This document shows, piece after piece, positions 23,335 through 32,097 of a DNA stretch of 64,000 bases. The position numbers and the translations under genes were made by a program. Position 1 is the first letter of the stretch. The number at the start of each line of letters is the position of its first letter. This DNA comes from Methanothrix harundinacea (GTDB lineage Archaea; Halobacteriota; Methanosarcinia; Methanotrichales; Methanotrichaceae). The notes below the pieces were generated by a model. The model did no database searches, had not been told where the DNA came from, and saw only the letters and a list, made by a program, of their open reading frames with translations. The DNA is taken from assembly GCA_002506535.1 (NCBI GenBank), contig DAXT01000018.1, forward strand, positions 72,860 through 136,859. The letters run 5' to 3'.

Positions 23335-24555
23335 ATGGGAGCTGATGAAGATTTGATGAAGATCACAGATGCGTCGATGAAGAGGTTTGGAAGGTTCGGC
23401 GGCCAGTTCGTCCCCGAGACCCTTATGCAGCCCCTGAAGGAGCTGGCGGAGGCCTACGGCCGCCTCAAGGTGGACCCGCAGTTCAGAGGAGAGCTCTCGG
23501 CCCTTCTTTCGAACTATGCCGGAAGGCCCACCCCTCTGTACCTGGCAAAGTCCCTATCCCGGGAGCTCTCCCGGAAGGTCTACCTGAAGAGGGAGGACCT
23601 CCTCCATGGCGGGGCCCACAAGCTCAACAACGTCCTGGGGCAGGCTCTGGTGGCCAAGGCGATGGGAAAGACGAGGCTCATCGCCGAGACGGGGGCAGGG
23701 CAGCACGGCGTCGCCTCCGCCATGGTGGGGGCTAACCTCGGCCTCGATACGGAGGTCTACATGGGAGAGGTGGACATCGAGCGGCAGAAGATGAACGTCT
23801 ATCGGATGGAGCTGTTGGGGGCAAGAGTGATCCCCGTCAGGTCGGGGTCGCGGACCCTCAAAGACGCCATCAACGAGGCGATGAGGGACTGGGCAGGAAG
23901 CTACGAGACCACCCATTACCTGATGGGGACGGTCGCCGGTCCCCACCCCTACCCCCTGATGGTGAGGGAGTTACAGTCCGTCATAGGGACCGAGGCGAGG
24001 GAGCAGATCCTGAATGCAGAAGGAAGGCTCCCCGACGCCGTCGCCGCCTGCGTCGGCGGCGGGTCCAACGCCATGGGGATCTTCTCGGGCTTTCTCCGAG
24101 ACGAGGCGACGAAGCTGATCGCCGTGGAGGCGGGGGGGAGGGGGACCTCCTCCGGCGAGAAGATCGCCGACCACGGAGCATGCCTCAACTTGGGCGAGGA
24201 CGGGGTCCTCCACGGGGCGATGACCAGGATCCTCCAGGATCCCTACGGCCAGATCCTGGAGTCCTACTCCCTGGCCGCTGGCCTCGACTATCCCGGCGTC
24301 GGCCCCGAGCTCGCCCACCTCGTGGAGGTGGGGAGGGTCACCCCCGCCATCGCCGACGACGGCGCCGCCCTGGAGGGGTTCAGCCGTCTATCGGTCCTGG
24401 AGGGGATAATACCGGCTCTCGAGTCCGCCCACGCCGTCGGCTTCGCCCTCAAGAACCCAGAGGCGCTCGGCGAGATCGCCATCATCAACCTCTCAGGAAG
24501 GGGGGATAAAGACCTCGCCACGGTGATGGACCACGAGGGGAGGGGTGGACGATGA
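23335..24555 (+). CDS. trpB: Tryptophan synthase beta chain (TrpB1 type)
   Basis: 406 residues. GRFGGQFVPETLM, then the PLP lysine in HKLNNVLGQAL, AETGAGQHGV, VGGGSNAMG binding the PLP phosphate, and a C-terminal IINLSGRGDKD. This is the alpha-dependent TrpB1 form. It condenses indole with serine. The ATG at 23335 gives a short polar leader before MKITDASMKRFG; the Met at residue 8 is an alternative start. ATGA overlap with trpA. Confidence 0.95.
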   Translation: MGADEDLMKITDASMKRFGRFGGQFVPETLMQPLKELAEAYGRLKVDPQFRGELSALLSNYAGRPTPLYLAKSLSRELSRKVYLKREDLLHGGAHKLNNVLGQALVAKAMGKTRLIAETGAGQHGVASAMVGANLGLDTEVYMGEVDIERQKMNVYRMELLGARVIPVRSGSRTLKDAINEAMRDWAGSYETTHYLMGTVAGPHPYPLMVRELQSVIGTEAREQILNAEGRLPDAVAACVGGGSNAMGIFSGFLRDEATKLIAVEAGGRGTSSGEKIADHGACLNLGEDGVLHGAMTRILQDPYGQILESYSLAAGLDYPGVGPELAHLVEVGRVTPAIADDGAALEGFSRLSVLEGIIPALESAHAVGFALKNPEALGEIAIINLSGRGDKDLATVMDHEGRGGR

Positions 24556-25319
24556 GGCTCGCCGAGGCCTTCGAGAGGCGGCCCCTTCTCATAGCCTACA
24601 TCTGTGCTGGGGACCCCAGACCCAGGGCGACGGTGGAGATAGCGGAGCTTCTGGCCCGGGCCGGGGCCGACGTCGTGGAGCTGGGCCTTCCCCACTCCGA
24701 CCCGATAGCCGACGGGCCGGTCATCCAAGCAGCGGCCCAGAGGGCGATCGAGGCGGGGATGAACACCGACGTCTACTTCGAGGCCGCCTCGAAGATCAGG
24801 GCCAATGTGCCCCTGGTCTTCATGGGCTACTACAACATGATCTTCCGCCGCGGCCTGGATAGGTTCGCAAAGGACTGCGCGGATAGCGGGATCACCGGCC
24901 TCATCGTCCCCGACCTGCCGCCGGAAGAGGCGGGCCCCTTGCGGGCGGCCTGCAGGAAAGCGGGGGTCGACCTGATATCCCTCATAGCACCGAATACGCC
25001 GATCGAGAGGATCCCCCTCATCGCAGAAAATTCCAGCGGCTTTCTCTACCTCGTCGCCCGCTCCGGGGTGACGGGGGCCAGGGCCGACCTCCAGGAGTCG
25101 ACTAAGGCGCTGATCGAGCGGGTGAAGACCCCCCTCCCCAAGGCCGTAGGCTTCGGGATATCGACCCCGGAGCAGGCGGCGGAGGTGATCCGAGCCGGAG
25201 CCGACGCCGCCATCGTCGGATCCGCCTGCGTCGACCTGATCTCCAGAGGAGACCTCGCGGGCCTGGAGGAGCTGATCCGGGGGATGAAGGCGGCGATCGG
25301 AGAGGCAAGGCCGATCTAG
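24552..25319 (+). CDS. trpA: Tryptophan synthase alpha chain
   Basis: 255 residues. YICAGDPRP, VELGLPHSDPIADGPVIQ (catalytic Glu and Asp), FMGYYNMIF, GLIVPDLPPEE, VARSGVTGAR and VGFGIST. It cleaves indole-glycerol phosphate and passes indole to TrpB. Last gene of the operon; the sequence after 25319 is GC-rich with a short A-rich run (AAGAAGAAAAG, AGAAAAAAATCGG) before the convergent neighbour. Confidence 0.95.
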   Translation: MRLAEAFERRPLLIAYICAGDPRPRATVEIAELLARAGADVVELGLPHSDPIADGPVIQAAAQRAIEAGMNTDVYFEAASKIRANVPLVFMGYYNMIFRRGLDRFAKDCADSGITGLIVPDLPPEEAGPLRAACRKAGVDLISLIAPNTPIERIPLIAENSSGFLYLVARSGVTGARADLQESTKALIERVKTPLPKAVGFGISTPEQAAEVIRAGADAAIVGSACVDLISRGDLAGLEELIRGMKAAIGEARPI

Positions 25320-25456
25320 GCGGCGGCGAGGGTCTGAGGGAGAAGGGGAAGAAGAAAAGCCCTGTATATCAAAGCGCAGAAAAAAATCGGATCGGGCGGG
25401 GCGATGGCCCCCCCGAACTCCCACTTCTCTAAAGACCGGGACTCTCCCCCCTCCCC

Positions 25457-26353
25457 TCAGACTGTGAGGGTGTAGGAGTAGCCGCTCCTGAAGAACCTGT
25501 ACCACGACCTGAAATATCCTGGGCTCGTCACCCTTATGTTGTGGTACTGGTCGCCGGGGACGGTGAAGCTGACGACCCCGTCGAGCCTTCCGTCGCTGAT
25601 GTCCCGGTACTCCTGGATCCCGTCGACGTTGACGGTGAAACCTGTCCGGCTAGACCTGACCGTCACCCGGGCGTACGATGGGACTGGTCCGGGGACGGGG
25701 CCTGGAGGCCAGGCTCCGGTCCCCACGTCGATGATCACGGCGTTGGAGGGCTGGTTATTGGCGACGAATAGTAGGACGTGGCGGCCGGGCTCGTCGCCGT
25801 GGAAGGCGATTCGGGAGTAGCCGGGCCAGAAGCGGTAAGTATCTTTATCCACCCTGCCGCTCTCGTATATCTCGTAGAAGTCCGCCGACCCGCCGGTGGA
25901 GGAGTAGGCGAGAAGCTGGAGGTACGCCCCCAGGGGACAGTAGGCGTACTGGTTCCAGGACCAGGTCCCCATGATCCAGAGGGCGTTCGTCCCGAAGTAC
26001 CCGGAGGTGAAGGCGGAGTATGAGGTCGCCTGCCCCCCGTAGTATACGGTGGAAGGCTCACGCCCCGAGATCGAATACTGCTGGATCTCGCCGAAGGTCG
26101 GCGGCTCCATGCTGTAGTAGGCGTCGGTGAGGCCGGACGTCCCAGAGGGTCCCGCCGGTCCTGAGGAGTCCGGGCCCAGAACTATCGATCTCTTCACCGC
26201 ATCGGGCGTCTCGCCCCCGGTGTAGGTCGTCTCGAAGCCGGGACCCAGCGCCTCTCCCCCAAAATCGGTCATCTTCTCTTCGATCCACTGGCCAGCGGCC
26301 GATCCTATGGATAATATCAACAGCAGGGAAATCAAAGCTTCCTTATAGCTCAA
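25457..26353 (-). CDS. Secreted protein with C-terminal PEGA-like segment, function unknown
   Basis: 298 residues. A signal peptide (LISLLLILSIGSAAG) ends near residue 21. The mature protein is rich in Tyr, Ser and Gly, with a DFYEIYESGRVDKDTYRF stretch. It carries a C-terminal domain ARVTVRSSRTGFTVNVDGIQE / RVTSPGYFRSWYRFF that resembles PEGA-type beta domains, where a small loop is placed on a surface. A WPPGPVPGPVP linker precedes that domain. Not recognised beyond this; probably a surface protein. Convergent with the trp operon. Confidence 0.6.
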   Translation of the reverse strand: MSYKEALISLLLILSIGSAAGQWIEEKMTDFGGEALGPGFETTYTGGETPDAVKRSIVLGPDSSGPAGPSGTSGLTDAYYSMEPPTFGEIQQYSISGREPSTVYYGGQATSYSAFTSGYFGTNALWIMGTWSWNQYAYCPLGAYLQLLAYSSTGGSADFYEIYESGRVDKDTYRFWPGYSRIAFHGDEPGRHVLLFVANNQPSNAVIIDVGTGAWPPGPVPGPVPSYARVTVRSSRTGFTVNVDGIQEYRDISDGRLDGVVSFTVPGDQYHNIRVTSPGYFRSWYRFFRSGYSYTLTV

Positions 26354-26445
26354 GAGGAAAACCCCCGTCCCTCTCTATCGCCCTGATGGTACAAAAAGTT
26401 TTGGAGTGATGGTGACGGAGGGGCCGCAACCCCACCACCCCCCGG

Positions 26446-28146
26446 CTACATCGACTCCAGCGCCGGGATCCCCAGGGTCTCCAGGGTCGCCCGCAGGCAG
26501 TTTCGAGCCGCCTTGACGAGGGCGAGCCTCGCCTCCTTTATGCCCGGGTCGGCCTCCAGGACGGGGCTTGACCGGTAGAACTGGTTGAAGACCTCGGCGA
26601 GCTCCCGGGCGTAGGTCGCCAGGAGGTGGGGCTTAAGCTCCCGGGCCGCCACCTGGATGGCGAGGTCGAACTGGGATATCTTCCGGATCAGGTCGACCTC
26701 CTCGGGACTTGTGAGAATCGCGGGGTCGAAGTCGGCGAAGGCTTCGGCCTTATCGAGGATGGAGGAGGCCCTGGCGTGGGAGTACTGGATGAAGGGGGCC
26801 GAGAGCTTCTCGAAGTCCAGGGCCGCCTTCCAGTCGAAGACCGTCGCCTTCTCCGGGGATACCCGGACGACGTCGTACCTCACCGCCCCCAGGGCGACGT
26901 CTTTGGCGACGCTCCGCCTGAACTCCTCCCCCTCCTCCGGCCGCCGGGCCGTCACCTCTTCGTAAGCCCGGGCCTCCACCTCGTCGAGGAGCTCGTCGGT
27001 GGAGATGAATTTGCCCTTCCTCGTGCTCATGGAGCCGGTGGGGAGGGATACGAACTCGAAGATGACGATCTCCGGCTCTCTCACCCCCATCAGCCGGAGG
27101 GAGGCCCGGAGCTGGCCTGATATCAGTTTATGATCTGCCCCCAGGACGTCGATCATCCTCTCGGACCGATCGGCCTTCCACTTATGGTAGGCGAGGTCCC
27201 TGGTGGTGTAAAGGGACGTCCCGTCGGACCTCTTCAATACGAGCTTCTTCTCGAACCCCTCGCCACTGAGGTCGAGCTGGAGGGACCCCTCCTTCCATCC
27301 GGTGAGCCCCGTCGCCTCGAGGCGATCGAAGATCCGGGCCGTCGACCCGTCCCGGACGAACTCGCTCTCCCAGTGGTACGAGTCGTGGCGTATGTTCAGC
27401 CTGCGCAGGGTCTCATCGATCCCGGAGAGGGCGTAATTTACCGCTTCCCGGAACTTATCCGCCGTCTCCTCGTCTGCGCCCTCGTAGAGCTGCATCAGCC
27501 GGTCTACCCCCTCCTTCAATCCAGGATCTGCGACGAGGTCCTTGTTCGCCTGGATGTAGACTTTGGCGATGGCGTGGTCGGCCTTCGAGCCGTCGAGGGG
27601 ATAGCGGCCGCACCCCCAGACGACGATGGCTATCTGCCGGCCCATGTCGTTGACGTAGTACTGGGCCTCCACCTCGCAGCCCGCCCGCCGCAGGATCCTC
27701 ACCAGGGTGTCGCCGATGACGGAGTTTCTTATGTGGCCGACGTGGAGGGGGCCGTTGGGGTTGGCGGAGGTGTGCTCGACGATCACCCTCTCCGTCATGG
27801 AGCCGGTCCAGCAGCGGTCTCCTTCAGCCTCCCGGACCGCCGAATCGAGGAACCGGCGGCTGGCGAAGAAGTTGAGGTAAGGGCCCATCGCCTCGACCCG
27901 GTCGACGGTGCCGCCCTCGTCGGGGACGATCGCCTCGAGAAGATTCCGGGAGATATCCGCAGGCTTTCTCTTGAGGACTGGGGCGAGCCTGAAGGATACG
28001 GTGGAGGCGAGGTCGGCGTGGGGGCTCGTCTCCAGCAGAAGATCGTTGCCATCGACCTTCCCTCCGGTCTCGGGCAGAAGAAACCCGCATCGATCCATGG
28101 CGTCGCGAAGAAGCGACTCGACATCTCTCCAGAAGTCCAGGAACAT
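26446..28146 (-). CDS. argS: Arginyl-tRNA synthetase
   Basis: 566 residues from ATG 28144-28146 (MFLDFWRDVESLL), the usual ArgS N-terminus. A longer in-frame start exists at 28437, but it would run through the promoter and signal-peptide region of the divergent DUF4139 gene and adds nothing conserved. Class I motifs: HTSANPNGPLHVGHIRNS with HVGH for HIGH, and MSTRKGKF in the KMSKS position. The Add-1 N-domain, the DALR anticodon-binding C-domain (FIQYSHARASSIL, LARELAEVFNQFY-like) and the final LGIPALESM tail are all present. Charges tRNA-Arg. Confidence 0.95.
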   Translation of the reverse strand: MFLDFWRDVESLLRDAMDRCGFLLPETGGKVDGNDLLLETSPHADLASTVSFRLAPVLKRKPADISRNLLEAIVPDEGGTVDRVEAMGPYLNFFASRRFLDSAVREAEGDRCWTGSMTERVIVEHTSANPNGPLHVGHIRNSVIGDTLVRILRRAGCEVEAQYYVNDMGRQIAIVVWGCGRYPLDGSKADHAIAKVYIQANKDLVADPGLKEGVDRLMQLYEGADEETADKFREAVNYALSGIDETLRRLNIRHDSYHWESEFVRDGSTARIFDRLEATGLTGWKEGSLQLDLSGEGFEKKLVLKRSDGTSLYTTRDLAYHKWKADRSERMIDVLGADHKLISGQLRASLRLMGVREPEIVIFEFVSLPTGSMSTRKGKFISTDELLDEVEARAYEEVTARRPEEGEEFRRSVAKDVALGAVRYDVVRVSPEKATVFDWKAALDFEKLSAPFIQYSHARASSILDKAEAFADFDPAILTSPEEVDLIRKISQFDLAIQVAARELKPHLLATYARELAEVFNQFYRSSPVLEADPGIKEARLALVKAARNCLRATLETLGIPALESM

Positions 28147-28306
28147 GAGAACATCACCGTACGACTCGGGGGAGGGAAGCTCGATATACCGATATAAGCG
28201 TTCCGACGCCGCCTCCCGGAGAGGCCGGCTCTTCTCCAGGGTGCGGAAAAGCGTAATATAATTGAGCAGGTCTATACCTTCATCAGAAAATGGGGGAAAA
28301 ACGATC

Positions 28307-29545
28307 ATGAAGAAGATTCCTGCAATTCTGGTGCTGATACTGGCCATCGCCTCCGCCTCCGCTTCCGCCTCCGACGGCGGATCCGGCAAGGTCGAGGCGA
28401 TCACCATCATCAGCCTTCCCGTCGACTCGGTGACCATTTATCCCGACGGCCTCGCCACAGTTAAGAGGACCGGGGAGATGGAGATGACGGAGGGGGTCCA
28501 CCAGCTCGTCGTAGACCTGCCGACCTCCGTGGATATGGACTCGGTGAGGTTCTCGGTGACCAACGCCTCCGTCGAGAAGGTCGTCCGCCACGACAACCCG
28601 GAGTACACCCTCAACGTCTCCTCCCCGGGGGCCCAGAGGTTTGATCTCTTCTACCTGATGCCGCGGGCCGGCTCCTGGCGGCCGAGCTACTCGGTCCACA
28701 TCGAGGACGAGACGGTACTGGTGTCGGCCCAGGCCGTGGTGACAAACAGCTTCGGCGAGGATCTGGAGGCGATCAGGCTGAAGCTCGTCTCAGGCCCGCC
28801 CCAGGCCGCCCCGATGGAGAAGTTCATGGCTGCCGTGGGCTATGCCGACTATGCCCTGGCGGAGGAGGCGGTGACGGCCCGAGCCCCGGCGCCAGCCCCC
28901 GCGCCCGCTACCGGGGAGCTGGAGACCCTCTACATCTACGAGCTCGCTGGCCGAAAGGACCTGGAGATGAACAAAGAGGTGGGGTTCCCCTTCTTCGAAG
29001 AGACCGCCCCGATAATGAGAAGCTACGTCTGGAACGCGTACATCAATAACGAGGGGCCTGTGACGGAGTTGATAAAGGCGAACAACACCATGAAAGACCC
29101 CTGGCCCGCAGGGCAGGCCCTCCTCTACAGGAACGACGAGTACGTCTCCATGGTGAAGATACCCTTCACCCCACCGGGGACGGAGGCCGAAATAGATTTG
29201 GGGTCCTCCTCGGACCTGAAGGTGGAACGAAAGCTTGCCAACTACACCACCTCCGAGGAGATAGTCATAGTCCCGGGAGCCGGGAACGCCACCTCTCCGA
29301 TGAAGGTGACGACGGAGACCTGGACCTACGAACTCTCCATCAAGGGCAACGTCGATCGAAACGCCACGGCGGAGGTATATGATACAAAGCCCCTCCGGGG
29401 CGAGATGATCTCGGCGGAGCCGAAGCCGACGGAGACGACGGCGACGGCGCTGAAATGGGTCCTGGAGCTACAGCCCCGGGAGGAGACGAAGATAGAGTAC
29501 ACCTACAGGATTGTGACAAGAGAGGTGGTGGCGGGCGGCAAGTGA
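28307..29545 (+). CDS. Secreted DUF4139-domain protein
   Basis: 412 residues from ATG 28307, preceded by GGGGGAAAAACGATC; it begins with a clean signal peptide (MKKIPAILVLILAIASASASA). A TTG start 15 codons upstream is less likely. The mature part starts VDSVTIYPDGLATVKRTGEM, the normal opening of DUF4139 proteins, followed by DLPTSVDMDSVRF, an AAPAPAPAPA linker (about residue 205) and LQPREETKIEYTYRI at the end. These beta-rich proteins are exported or mucoidy-related in bacteria; the role here is unknown. Confidence 0.8.
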   Translation: MKKIPAILVLILAIASASASASDGGSGKVEAITIISLPVDSVTIYPDGLATVKRTGEMEMTEGVHQLVVDLPTSVDMDSVRFSVTNASVEKVVRHDNPEYTLNVSSPGAQRFDLFYLMPRAGSWRPSYSVHIEDETVLVSAQAVVTNSFGEDLEAIRLKLVSGPPQAAPMEKFMAAVGYADYALAEEAVTARAPAPAPAPATGELETLYIYELAGRKDLEMNKEVGFPFFEETAPIMRSYVWNAYINNEGPVTELIKANNTMKDPWPAGQALLYRNDEYVSMVKIPFTPPGTEAEIDLGSSSDLKVERKLANYTTSEEIVIVPGAGNATSPMKVTTETWTYELSIKGNVDRNATAEVYDTKPLRGEMISAEPKPTETTATALKWVLELQPREETKIEYTYRIVTREVVAGGK

Positions 29546-29560
29546 GGGGCCGCCACCGCC

Positions 29561-29590
29561 TTTTCTTGCTTTTTCCTTTTCTGCTTTCCT
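29561..29590 (+). terminator. Pyrimidine/T-rich transcription terminator
   Basis: TTTTCTTGCTTTTTCCTTTT and further T-rich bases follow 16 bp after the DUF4139 stop. Oligo-T runs of this type terminate archaeal transcripts without a hairpin. It lies before the convergent hsp20 gene. Confidence 0.6.
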
Positions 29591-29620
29591 TATTGATCTG
29601 TTATCGTCTTCTCTTGCAGG

Positions 29621-30055
29621 TCACTCGATGGGGACGGCTTTTGGCTTCACCACGATCAGCTTGGGGAGGTGGACCTCCAAAACCCCGTCCTCATATTTTG
29701 CCTTCACCTGCTCAGGCTTAATCTCGCATGTAAGCTTCACTTTTCGGCTTACCGCCGCCTCGGCCCTCTCCCTGATGAGGTACGTCCCAGGGGGTCGCTC
29801 AAACCTCGCCTTGACGGTCACTGCGTCTTCTGTCACAGCGAGGTCGATCTGTTCCTTCTTCGTCCCCGGAAGGTCGATGAATACGACTACCTCTTCGGGG
29901 GTGTCGATGACGTCCACCGCCGAGAGATCCCCCGAATCGGGGAGGATCTCAGCGACGTCCCCCAGCATCTTTCGGAATACATCTCTCGCCTGGACAGACC
30001 TCTTCATCGACTCCATGACGGCTCTACCGACCATCCTCTCTGCATCCTCTCTCAT
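29621..30055 (-). CDS. Hsp20/alpha-crystallin small heat-shock protein
   Basis: 144 residues from ATG 30053-30055, preceded by GAGGTG at the right distance; a GTG three codons upstream is an alternative. The alpha-crystallin domain spans about 45-140: VIDTPEEVVVFIDLPGTKKEQIDL, VKLTCEIKPEQVKAKYEDGVLEVHLPK with the conserved GVL, and a C-terminal VKPKAVPIE whose P-I-E supplies a variant of the I-x-I tail. A holdase chaperone of the cytoplasm. Confidence 0.85.
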   Translation of the reverse strand: MREDAERMVGRAVMESMKRSVQARDVFRKMLGDVAEILPDSGDLSAVDVIDTPEEVVVFIDLPGTKKEQIDLAVTEDAVTVKARFERPPGTYLIRERAEAAVSRKVKLTCEIKPEQVKAKYEDGVLEVHLPKLIVVKPKAVPIE

Positions 30056-30098
30056 TGAAAACACCTCGACATCTTTCCAGAGTTTTCGTCCGTCTCTT

Positions 30099-31412
30099 TC
30101 ACTCTTCCGACCTCTCCCTCGCCCTCCTGAGGCGGGGTCCGGGAAGGTTCATCCCAAAGCCGTTCTTTGCCACAAACTCCCCGTCCGCAAAGACGACCTC
30201 GCCCCGGATAATGGTGATCCTGGGGAAGAGCGCCCTCCTACCCTCGTAGGGGGTCCACTCGGCGCCGCTGTGGAGCCGGTCGGCCCTGATCTCAGCGGAA
30301 GCCCGGGGATCGATTACGACGAGATCGGCGTCCTTTCCCCGGAGGATCCCCCCCTTGGAGGAGAGTCCCATGATCTCGGCGGGCCTGCGGGAGAGACCTT
30401 CGACGATCCGGTCGAGGGAGATGAGGTTTGACCGGACGGCCATCAGCATCAGAGGAAGCATCGTCTCGACCCCGGGGACCCCAGGAGGAGCGTCCCAGAT
30501 CTCGTCCCTCTTCTCCTCGGGGAGGTGAGGGGCGTGGTCCGAGGCTATGGCGTCGATGTCGCCCTTGCGAAGCCCCTCCCAGAGGGCGTCTCTATCCCGG
30601 AAGTCCCGGAGGGGCGGGTTCATCTTGAGGAAGGTCCCCTGCCTCCGCCAGTCCCTCTTCGTAAATAGGAGGTGGTGGGGCGCCACCTCGCAGGTCACCA
30701 TCTTCCCCCTCCCCTTCGCCGCCCTGATATGGTCGAGCCCCTCGGTGGTGCTGAGGTGGCAGATGTGGACCCTCTCGGCGATGGAGAGGACCGTCTCGAC
30801 CGCCTTCGCCTCCGCCTGGTTCGGCCTCGCCGACGAGTAGAGCTGCGGCTCCCTCCCATCCCGGAGCGGCTCTGAGCTCTCCCGGATCACCTCCGGGTCC
30901 TCGGCGTGGACTGTGGGGAGGAGCCCCGCCTTTGCCGTCTGCACCAGGATCCGCCGGAGATCTTCCTCGCTGTGGTCGTAGGTGAAGATCTCGCCTATCG
31001 CCGACGCCCCCAGCTCTGCGAGCCTCTTTACATCGCCGGGGCCGCCGTTTAAGCAGAAGTCGACGACCGACCGCCTCTCGGCGATCTCCAGCTTCATCCT
31101 GTAAGAGGGGCCGTCTAAGGTTGGAGGGTTAGTATTCGGCTGGTCGACGACGGCGGTCACCCCCCCGGCGGCGGCGGATTTGGAGCCCGTCTCCCAGTCC
31201 TCTTTATGGGTGTAGCCGGGGTCCCGGAAGTGGACGTGGATGTCGATGGCCCCCGGAAGGACGATCATCCCCCGGCCGTCGATCGTCTCCTCCGCCTGAT
31301 GGTCCCCCCCCAGGGCGGCGATCTTACCGCCCTTGATCCACAGGTCGAGGTTCTGAAGGCGGCCGTCGACGTAGACCCTCCCGCCTTTGACGACCCGATC
31401 CATACCGGTCAT
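30099..31412 (-). CDS. pyrC: Dihydroorotase
   Basis: 437 residues. Metal-dependent amidohydrolase: IDIHVHFRDPGYTHKED (H-x-H), VDQPNTNPPT substrate loop, then VHAEDPEVI, HICHLST and the catalytic Asp in ASDHAPH. Between them, where many dihydroorotases have a carboxylated Lys (e.g. K-I/V-F), this one reads GEIFTYD with Glu. It makes dihydroorotate from carbamoyl-aspartate in pyrimidine synthesis; carB at the end of the window belongs to the same pathway. It overlaps the upstream adenosine-specific kinase gene by 4 nt. Confidence 0.9.
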   Translation of the reverse strand: MTGMDRVVKGGRVYVDGRLQNLDLWIKGGKIAALGGDHQAEETIDGRGMIVLPGAIDIHVHFRDPGYTHKEDWETGSKSAAAGGVTAVVDQPNTNPPTLDGPSYRMKLEIAERRSVVDFCLNGGPGDVKRLAELGASAIGEIFTYDHSEEDLRRILVQTAKAGLLPTVHAEDPEVIRESSEPLRDGREPQLYSSARPNQAEAKAVETVLSIAERVHICHLSTTEGLDHIRAAKGRGKMVTCEVAPHHLLFTKRDWRRQGTFLKMNPPLRDFRDRDALWEGLRKGDIDAIASDHAPHLPEEKRDEIWDAPPGVPGVETMLPLMLMAVRSNLISLDRIVEGLSRRPAEIMGLSSKGGILRGKDADLVVIDPRASAEIRADRLHSGAEWTPYEGRRALFPRITIIRGEVVFADGEFVAKNGFGMNLPGPRLRRARERSEE

Positions 31413-31891
31413 AGCTTGTATCCGAACCTTCTCAGCATCCTTCTGCGATCATTGACGTCCTCCTCCGACTCCACGCCCTTAGGCGAAGAGCCGTCGACGA
31501 CCCCCATGATCCCGCCGCCCTGTTCTGTCCTTGCCACCACCACATCCACGGGGTTTGCCGTGGCGCAAAATATGCCGCAGACCTCCTGGACCGACTTTAC
31601 CGCGTTCAGAACGTTGATCGGAAACGCCTCCCGCAGGAGGATGACGAAGGTGTGGCCGCACCCCAGGGCGAGAGAGTTCTCCCTCGCCGCCCCGACCAGC
31701 TCGGGGTCGTTGCCCTCGGACCGGACAAGACAGGGTCCGCTAGCCTCGGAGAAGGCGATACCGAACCTGGATCTGGGGGCGGTTCCTGCAACCGCCTCGT
31801 ATAGATCTTCTGCAGTCTTTATGAAGTGGCTCTGTCCCAGGATCAGGTTCGAACCCTCGGGGATATTCATCCTAACAGTCTCAAGCTCCAT
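31409..31891 (-). CDS. Adenosine-specific kinase family protein
   Basis: 160 residues. It matches the archaeal/thermophile adenosine-specific kinase family (PF04008): LGQSHFIKTAEDLYEAV, RFGIAFSEASGPCLVRSEGND, LGCGHTFVILLREAFPINVLNAVK, CGIFCATANPVDVVV and GGGIMGVVDG. Structures of relatives show a nucleotide-binding fold; the physiological substrate is not firmly known. ATGA overlap with pyrC suggests a link with nucleotide metabolism. Confidence 0.85.
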   Translation of the reverse strand: MELETVRMNIPEGSNLILGQSHFIKTAEDLYEAVAGTAPRSRFGIAFSEASGPCLVRSEGNDPELVGAARENSLALGCGHTFVILLREAFPINVLNAVKSVQEVCGIFCATANPVDVVVARTEQGGGIMGVVDGSSPKGVESEEDVNDRRRMLRRFGYKL

Positions 31892-32053
31892 CTATCAGAT
31901 CCTCCCTGCCAAAATAATGGGTCGAGATGACTTATATCTATGGCTTGAGGGCGGAGATCTTCCGGGCAAGATCTATGCCGGGCAAGCCAAGACCGGGAAT
32001 GTGGCTGCTCCAGAAGGCCGGATCCGGTCCGGGCGACGGCCGAAGGGAACGAC

Positions 32054-32063
32054 ACTTATATTT
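32054..32063 (+). promoter_or_regulatory. TATA box upstream of the PhoU/TrkA-C gene
   Basis: CTTATATTTA predicts transcription starting near 32080-32085, which rules out the far-upstream in-frame ATG at 31927 as translation start. Confidence 0.6.
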
Positions 32064-32097
32064 AATCTATAATGGAAAGAGAAAGATGGAGAGCGGC

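Noticed and set aside
28147..28437. 97-residue N-terminal extension of ArgS
   Set aside because: Normal ArgS begins MFLDFW...; the extension overlaps the divergent gene's signal peptide codons and promoter.
31927..32085. Upstream in-frame start of the PhoU/TrkA-C gene
   Set aside because: It precedes the TATA box at 32054 and encodes nothing conserved.
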